This document shows positions 57,587-64,000 of a stretch of DNA of 64,000 nt, in pieces; the stretch's first letter is position 1; each line of letters begins with the position of its first letter. The notes below the pieces were generated by a model that saw only the letters and a list, made by a program, of their open reading frames with translations, was not told where the DNA came from and ran no database searches. Origin of the DNA: Ooceraea biroi (taxonomy: Eukaryota > Arthropoda > Insecta > Hymenoptera > Formicidae); contig NC_039515.1 in the NCBI RefSeq assembly GCF_003672135.1, positions 9,796,001-9,860,000 of the forward strand, read 5' to 3'. Position numbers and translations under genes: made by a program.

Positions 57587-57722
57587 CGAGAGGGCGAGAG
57601 AGAGAGGGCGAGAGAGAGAGGGCGAGAGGGCGAGAGAGAGAGGGCGAGAGGGCGAGAGGGGCGAGAGGGCGAAGAGGGCGAGAGGCGAGAGGGCGGAGAG
57701 AGGGCGAGAGGGCGAGAGAGAG
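57437..57722. repeat. (GA)n / GAGAGGGC satellite tract
   Basis: A 230-base purine-only strand of GA dinucleotides interspersed with GAGAGGGC units. Arg/Glu- or Leu/Ser-repeat ORFs here are artefacts. Purine strands of this length can form triplex (H-DNA) structures. Confidence 0.9.
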
Positions 57723-57928
57723 ATTATAAGAACGTGAGACAGAGTTTATGAACAGCATTAGTTATATCTTATTATATATTATATAGTCCTACCTATAATC
57801 TCTGTCTCTCTTTCTCTCTTTCATTAAATAATGTTTAAATTATTTTAATTATATAATGTATAATATTTATAAAATTTATAAAAACAGAATATTATGTTTT
57901 TAGTAAGCTTTATATCACGACTCTTATA

Positions 57929-59214
57929 TTAGGTTGGCAAATAAGTTCGTTCGGTTTTTGCTTCGGTGCAACTTCTTTCCAATTCACTCTTGTTTTTCTC
58001 GACACTATCGCGCAACTTCAGAGTGCATTTGAAAGTACATGTTTCACATAACCTTTCTGTAAATTTTGGTTTGACTAACATCAATATTGTGTGTGCTGCG
58101 TAGCTGTAAAAATGGAAGTAAATAACGTGCATTATCGTCATATTTTGCTCTATTATTTCAAGAAGAGCAAACGAGCTGCAAAGGCTCATAAAAAGATATG
58201 CCGTGTTTATGGAGATGATGCCTTAACAGAACGCGTATGTCAAAAGTGGTTCGCCAAATTCCGTTCTGGAGATTTCGACGTCAATGATGCGCCTCGCTCC
58301 GGTCGCCCGATCGAGATTGATTCAAGTAATGTCAAAGCTATCATCGATAAAAATCCATCCCAATCGGTGCGAGAGATTGCTACAGCACTTAATATATCTC
58401 ATACAAGCGTAGAAAACAATTTGCGCCAACTGGGATACGTTCTCGGCTCAATGTATGGGTGCCGCATGAATTAACCGAGGCCAACTTGGCCACTCGCATA
58501 TCCATCTGCGATTTGCTGCGGAAACGTCAAGAAAACGATCCATTTTTGAAGCGGTTAGTGACAGGAGATGAAAAATGGGTCGTCTATGAGAATGTAACGC
58601 GGAAAGGATCATGGGGACACAGCAGCGAGCCACCACAAACAACCTCGAAGGCAGGATTGCATCCGAAGAAGATCATGCTCTCCGTATGGTGGGATTTCAA
58701 AGGTGTCATTTACTACGAGCTGTTACCGTCAAGCAAAACGATTGATTCAACTACATACTGCTCGCAGTTAACAAAATTGGACCAAGCACTCCGCAAAAAA
58801 CGTCCAGAATTGATAAATCGAAAAGGTGTTGTTTTCCACCACAATAACGCCAGACCTCACACATCATTGACAACTCGGAACAAATTACTCAGTCTTGGCT
58901 GGGATGTTTTGCCTCATCCTGCGTATTCACCGGACCTGGCCCCTTCCGATTATCATTTATTCCGGTCGTTGCAGAACTCTTTGAACGGAAAAATCTTCAA
59001 GGATGAAGAGAACGTCAAAAGACACCTGGATTGGTTTTTCGCCGATAAGCCTCAGATGTTTTACGAACGCGGCATAATGAAGTTGGTGGAAAGATGGCAA
59101 GAAGTCATCAATAAAAATGGTCAATATATAATTGATTAAAATTTATTTTGTGTATCAAAAAAATTGTATTTTATTCCACCTTAAAAAACCGAACCAACTT
59201 ATTTGCCAACCCAA
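57929..59214 (+). mobile_element. mariner element 5 (irritans-like), TA-flanked
   Basis: Ends TTAGGTTGGCAAATAAGTTC and TTGGGTTGGCAAATAAGTTG (read inward) lie between TA at 57927-57928 and 59215-59216. Length 1286 bases. It is a close sister of the element at 11861-13137 in opposite orientation and is more intact at the C-terminus. Confidence 0.92.
58091..59139 (+). pseudogene. mariner transposase, one frameshift and catalytic D-to-N
   Basis: Frame 1 (58112 onward, MEVNNVHYRHILLYYF) covers the two HTH motifs through SVREIATALNISHTSVENN and ends after the break at about 58440. Frame 2 covers WVPHELTEANLA to the stop at 59139. The first Asp is in TGDEKWVVYEN. The second position is Asn in HHNNARPHTS. 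The third Asp is in YSPDLAPSDYHLF with the normal DD34D spacing. The C-terminus (FYERGIMKLVERWQ) is complete. Apart from the single-base shift and the Asn, this is a full-length 345-residue protein. Confidence 0.9.
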
Positions 59215-60173
59215 TATTTTATTATATAATTCTATCTATAATTTCTCTCTCTCTCTCTCGCTCTTTCACTCTAATAGCTTTAACATCATACTTGAAATTT
59301 ATATCTTTATCGTGAAATAAAATATTTCCCATGTATTAAAATTATTTTCAATTCCTAATAAAGTAAAGCGTGCATGTGTGAAGGCACATTGAGGGACAAA
59401 ATCGCTTTGCTTGTGTGCGTGCGAGAATACGTACGTGAGTCTGAATCAGAATATGGAAATGGAGAAAAACGGAATGTCACAATTTTTACATACGATTACA
59501 ATATCTCAGCATTGACTGCACCAATCTTTTTCAAACTGATCGCAATCGAAAGCTTGCACCCATATTATCTTATAAAAGTGCCGTTAGATTTTTGATAACG
59601 GCTTTAGTTCCTGAGATAATGTAGTCAAAAGTTTGTGTAACAGGAAATTCCAGATAAGCTATACGGTAGCGCTCGACGTCTATGCAGTGGCTCTTATCGT
59701 TTGGAATCTTGTTTTTTATGTACTTGGCGTCGTGATGTTATCGCGTCGCTTGATGGTCCGAGAACAAAACATTATCTCATTGTACGATTATGTTCATCTC
59801 CAAAAAGGAGTAGGTAATAATTTATTAATAAAATACCTGCTTGTCGATAAATATAAGAAAAAAGGAGATAAAATGTTTGTGTTTTGGAATCATATTATAG
59901 TAACATATGAACATAGATCAATATTCACATTATAGACAACGACAGCCATCAAAATTGAATGATAAACATATTTTTTCAAATGTAATCCCAAAAATAAAAG
60001 TAAAAGCTGCAAGTTCTTAACCATACGGTAGCAAAGGCCATAGCCGGATAAGCATATTAAAAGTGCCCCGGCGAGTTTTAGAACGACACTTGGACTGTTA
60101 TTTTGTCATTATAACAAAAACATTTCTCAAAATTTCAGTCCTTTAATTGTATTATTTCTCGAGTTATTGAAAA
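59215..60173. other. Dispersed-repeat DNA
   Basis: 59500-59690 shares CATTGACTGCACCAA, CGCAATCGAAAG and GGTAGCGCTCGACGT with 37800-38000. The ORF at 59633-59935 has no motif. No gene is assigned. Confidence 0.45.
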
Positions 60174-61816
60174 AAATGCGATTTTCAGTTTTTATTTTTT
60201 TCTTCCATAGATATTATAGATGGACTTCTGTCGATTTTTTTTAAAAGACTTATTAATATAAGACATAAAAAAAACTTTTTTTCATAGTTCCCGATTTAAA
60301 ACTCCATTTACAGAAAAATAATAAAATTAAAAGTAACTTTTCCGAAATGTTCTCTTCGAGGTACAATCACTAAACTTTCACAGAAAACTCTTCTCTTTTA
60401 TGAAATTGTTCTCAAATTTTTTCAATTTTTTCAAGTTGGTGCAACATCATGAAAAAAATAAAAATCAATTTTTCCTTTTATTTTTGCAGTAAAATAGAAA
60501 ATTATTTATTTCTCTCAATACAAATGTAGTTATAATTATACAAACAAGATTCTAGAAAGAATTTTTATACAAAAATCATAATTTTTATCGAATGTGATCA
60601 ACAAATTAATTTTTTATCAGTCTTCATCACTATCTTCAGTAATTACTACGGTGCTACCCTGTATCGTAAACAGATGGCTCAAAATTTCAGCTGGTTTTAT
60701 TATTTTTGCTAAATATCTCGCATAAGATAAGTAATATACAGCTAGGGTGTATTACTAAAGGTGTTACAAGCTTATATTTTTAAAACTAGATGAAGTATGA
60801 AATTTTTGTTTTCCAGCAAATATTTGGTATCGAAAATAACATCATATGATGAAGTTAGTCTTTTCTTAGGTGGAGTGGTTAAAGTCACATCAAGGACATT
60901 TTGATTTTTTAACTGTCGACATATAGTTTTTGAATGGCGCTAATTTCGAACATTTGCTAAGGATTTATTACTTTGTTTTGTTATTTCTATTTGTTTTGTT
61001 ATTATAACTTTGTGGTCAATCTACTCTTCAGGAGACGGGCTACAATCGTATGCAATAAAAAATATATGTCGACAGTTAAAAAATCAAAATGTCCTTGATG
61101 TGACTTTAACCACTCCACCTAAGAAAAGACTAACTTCATCATATGATGTTATTTTCGATACCAAATATTTGCTGGAAAACAAAAATTTCATACTTCATCT
61201 AGTTTTAAAAATATAAGCTTGTAACACCTTTAGTAATACACCCTAGCTGTATATTACTTATCTTATGCGAGATATTTAGCAAAAATAATAAAACCAGCTG
61301 AAATTTTGAGCCATCTGTTTACGATACAGGGTAGCACCGTAGTAATTACTGAAGATAGTGATGAAGACTGATAAAAAATTAATTTGTTGATCACATTCGA
61401 TAAAAATTATGATTTTGTATAAAAATTCTTTCTAGAATCTTGTTTGTATAATTATAACTACATTTGTATTGAGAGAAATAAATAATTTTCTATTTTACTG
61501 CAAAAATAAAAGGAAAAATTGATTTTTATTTTTTTTCATGATGTTGCACCAACTTGAAAAAATTGAAAAAATTTGAGAACAATTTCATAAAAGAGAAGAG
61601 TTTTCTGTGAAAGTTTAGTGATTGTACCTCGAAGAGAACATTTCGGAAAAGTTACTTTTAATTTTATTATTTTTTCTGTAAATGGAGTTTTAAATCGGGA
61701 ACTATGAAAAAAAGTTTTTTTTATGTCTTATATTAATAAGTCTTTTAAAAAAAATCGACAGAAGTCCATCTATAATATCTATGGAAGAAAAAAATAAAAA
61801 CTGAAAATCGCATTTT
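60174..61816. repeat. Near-perfect inverted repeat, 760-base arms, 125-base loop
   Basis: The left arm (60174-60931) and right arm (61057-61816) are complementary almost base for base, with only occasional one-base length differences in A/T runs. The loop (60932-61056) is unique. Within the right arm two short frames look non-random: 61010-61216 (VTLTTPPKKRLTSSYDVIFD) and about 61250-61372, ending in an acidic ITEDSDED tail before a TGA. The left arm carries the same frames inverted. Could be a foldback transposon, a hairpin-RNA locus or a palindromic duplication. Confidence 0.8.
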
Positions 61817-62044
61817 ATGGACATCCCAGCCAGCAAAACGATAACATAATGAGCTCTTAAAGAGATTATATTTGAGAGTATGATGTCTTACAATACCATC
61901 AAAAAGATATCATAATGATATCATAATGTTGCCCAATGCGTCGATTTTAGAGGAAATGAAGACATCATAGAAATGATATCGTAAAGAGCTATTCAAAGTG
62001 ACATGTAATAGATGTCACAAAAGCCTTTATATTAGGAGGTGGAC

Positions 62045-62215
62045 AGTGACCAAAATAATGTTATTAATAACAGGGCAGCGATCACTTAACTGTTCTCTTA
62101 GAGAGGAAACGTGATAAGTTTCATTAATATATATGGAATTTATCAATGACACTTTTCGCGTTTCTTCTTTAGCAGAACAGTTATAAGTGATCGCTGCCCT
62201 AGCTGTTATTAATTA
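62045..62215. repeat. Palindromic MITE inside the deleted CMC element
   Basis: TTATTAATAACAGGGCAGCG at about 62060 is complementary to CGCTGCCCTAGCTGTTATTA at about 62190, followed inward by ATCACTTA.CTGTTCT and its complement. Confidence 0.65.
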
Positions 62216-62277
62216 TTTCTGTGGAATATTTTCTATAAAATAAGTGTAGAATATAACGTATAATTATTTATTTTTTC

Positions 62278-62827
62278 TTAAAAATTTGGCTGAACAGTTT
62301 TTAACAGATCTAAAATGGCATTTTTGAGTCCATAATGAACATATTCTCCAGGAGGAACATCACGCACAATAATATTTTTTGGAGTCTTCAGCAATGTCTT
62401 AGGATCAAGTGGAAGATTTTTCACGTCTTCTCCATTAACATTTTTTAATAATTGCAGTAGTGCACCAGCTGCTGCATGAGAAATGTTGTATTCACATATC
62501 CATTGACTTAATTGCTCGTTAAAGTTAATACTTTCCTGGCGTCTTAGAATATTTACATCACAATTTTCTCGATTATCACTATCCGACTCTGATTCCATAT
62601 CAGAATAACATTGGAACACACATTATATTTTTCTTATCGAGTCTGATTTGGGTTTCTGGATGTGCTTGCACATGGTTATTTTCAATATTTTCACTTTGAG
62701 CAACTTCACTTTGAACAACTTCAATATTTTCACTTTGAGTTGCATGATTATGCAACTCACAAACTTTACGAAGTCTTCTGGTTTTTTGACTTGCTGACAG
62801 GCTTTTAAAATCTTTGCGGAAAGACAT
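62278..62827 (-). pseudogene. CMC-type transposase, N-terminal fragment
   Basis: Reads 62827 downward. It starts MSFRKDFKSLSASQKTRRLR, then a Glu/Asn/Val-rich linker with repeated QSENIE motifs. After a frame or splice change near 62610, ESDSDNRENCD leads into FNEQLSQWICEYNISHAAAG, NLPLDPKTLLKTP and EYVHYGLKNAILDLL. This last part aligns with residues 140-205 of the intact transposase (LASWAIEEN, LPKDPRTMLLTP, FHYFGIAQSI). A stop follows at 62278, exactly before the region that would hold the catalytic core. A frequent exon boundary lies here in relatives, so this may be an exon end. Confidence 0.72.
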
Positions 62828-62878
62828 TCTGACATTCACAATAACAGTTTTGCAGGTTATCAAATCTAGCTATAATCA

Positions 62879-63097
62879 GAGAGAAGCCTGAGAGCGGTCA
62901 CGCTCGCGTTTTAACTGTAACGCCTCAAACGTGGACATATGCGTTCCACTTGACACTCCCAACGCTCGCGGCGTCATTCTATCTTTATTCAATATTCAGT
63001 GAGCAATAAAGACAGAATCACTTCAATCACTTCAATGTCCACGTTTGAGGCGTTACAGTTAAAACGCGAGCGTGACCGCTCTCAGGCTTCTCTCTGC
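62879..63097. repeat. Inverted repeat, 60-base arms
   Basis: AGAGAAGCCTGAGAGCGGTC at 62880 onward and GACCGCTCTCAGGCTTCTCT at 63078-63097 are the outer parts of arms that also share AACGCGAGCGTG and CGCCTCAAACGTGGACAT. The spacer is about 90 bases. It is GC-richer than its surroundings. Probably another MITE nested in the 61825-63300 element. Confidence 0.75.
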
Positions 63098-63302
63098 TAT
63101 AATATACCGAGGTCATCGACTATACTGAGAACACATTATGATCTCGTTTCCATGATATCTTTTATATTTCTTTCTAAGGATAACATCGCGAGTTCTCTTA
63201 TTAGACACCTCTACAAATAGACAACATAAAGAGCTCGTTTCAAAGATGTTTCTTAGAATGACAACTTAAAGAACTCATGTTCCCAACGATGCTGACTGGG
63301 AT

Positions 63303-64000
63303 GATATTGCCTTTGAAGCAAAGTAAAATACATTCATTCATTGATGTTCATCAATAAAATAATTCATCAGTAATAACTGAAAAAATAATGGGTTTACTTA
63401 TAAAACATAATGATTTCTGAATATATAATATATAATATAAGAATGGCTCTTTGTCAATGTGCCAACAATTCACGCTTTTTAAAGGGAAACTTGGTGAATA
63501 CTTGGTTTAGCTATGTATGTGTATATCTATATATCTTATATATATAGATATATATGCATATCTATATACATCTTATATATATTATGTATTTTTTTCATTA
63601 AGTATTTTTCAGAAATCATATTTATTATATTAATTAGATTGCAAATATTAAATAAAAACGTACAATAAAAATAATAAATACATTTTATATATAATGTTTT
63701 TATAACTTTTTAGTATTTACAATCTTCTGAATACTCGTATAATAAATTTAAATATAATTTCTGAAGTATTTTCAATTTATTTTAATAAGAGCTTTGTAAT
63801 TTGTGTGCAACATCATAGGAAAGTTTCAAAATTATTTCAATTAACCTTTAGTAATATATCAAAAAGATTTCAGCTATTTTAATAATCTTTCGGCAATATT
63901 TCAGAAAGGTTGCAGATTGATCTATACCTTTCAGCAACCTTTCTATAAGGTTTTGAATGCAAGTGTCGCGGACATTTTGCTATTCCGGAGTTGTCTCATA
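63303..64000. other. AT-rich DNA, no supported gene
   Basis: (TATA)-rich tract with ATATAGATAT inverted repeats at 63515-63590. From about 63860 to 63960 the motif CAGAAAGGTTGCAG/CAGCAACCTTTCTATAAGG recurs in both orientations, which could be the subterminal array of another transposon continuing past the window. Confidence 0.4.

Larger units (their letters stand above)
61825..63300 (-). mobile_element. Deleted CMC-type element, CCCAGYCAGCA ends
   Basis: CCCAGCCAGCA at 61825-61835 and TGCTGACTGGG at 63290-63300 are inverted repeats with one mismatch, flanked by AT on both sides (61823-61824, 63301-63302). Subterminal zones repeat ATATCATAATG, AAAGAGCTC and TAAAGAACTC-type motifs. It contains only the N-terminal part of a transposase related to the one at 25580 and has lost the catalytic core. 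It abuts the right arm of the large palindrome at 61816. Two smaller inverted repeats lie inside. Confidence 0.78.

Noticed and set aside
57450..57758. Open frames of Arg-Glu or Leu-Ser repeats
   Set aside because: Read through the GA microsatellite in several frames at once; a composition artefact.

Overview
This is a eukaryotic, very probably insect window, and most likely hymenopteran (ant-like). It has split genes with short GT-AG introns, an insect CYP4-type cytochrome P450, several mariner elements including a pair resembling ant and other hymenopteran irritans-group mariners, Penelope-like and DIRS-like retroelement pieces, and AT-rich transposon-filled DNA alternating with GC-rich islands. 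Species cannot be named from sequence alone. Two fixed 100-base N runs (861-960, 16541-16640) mark scaffold gaps.

Layout. 1-860: possible exons of an unrecognised plus-strand gene. 961-3345: broken DIRS-like retrotransposon with its reverse transcriptase start, tyrosine recombinase and an inverted repeat. 4200-16500: mostly GC-rich, apparently low-copy DNA with one credible first coding exon (5225-5397). It is interrupted by a TTAA-flanked foldback element (7121-7836), a mariner (9272-10510) and a TAA-flanked MITE with a mariner nested inside (11636-13498). 16800-17710: inverted Penelope-type repeat modules. 17809-23130: a CYP4 pseudogene shredded by at least three DNA transposons. 23369-32452: a 9.1 kb two-gene DNA transposon with CCC/GGG ends, AGAATATTC-rich subterminal arrays, an intact 723-residue transposase ORF and a spliced companion gene of DUF4806 type. 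32679-33596: second TTAA element. 34160-37630: tandem and inverted repeats. 39654-45027: a 12-exon CYP4 gene with a mariner in intron 10. 46960-48180: two small minus-strand ORFs, one Cys-rich, downstream of a TATA/initiator promoter. 48897-50173: mariner. 51384-56695: a RAG1-like Transib transposase, split by a Penelope-like element, between ends resembling recombination signal sequences. 56875-57360: small candidate gene. 57929-59214: mariner. 60174-61816: a nearly perfect 760-base-arm inverted repeat. 61825-63300: a deleted relative of the 9.1 kb element carrying only the transposase N-terminus.

How the parts relate. The only recognisable host enzyme is the CYP4, a membrane-bound P450; its dead paralogue lies 20 kb upstream, so this was a tandem CYP4 locus. 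The rest is a record of repeated transposition. The CCCA-ended, 2-base-TSD elements (19211, 23369, 24959, 61825) look like one related group mobilised by Tnp2-like transposases such as the one at 25580. The two closest mariners share both a frameshift and a catalytic D-to-N change. One-base losses recur in the CYP4 gene and in other split ORFs, so either real decay or consensus base errors must be weighed before calling those genes dead.
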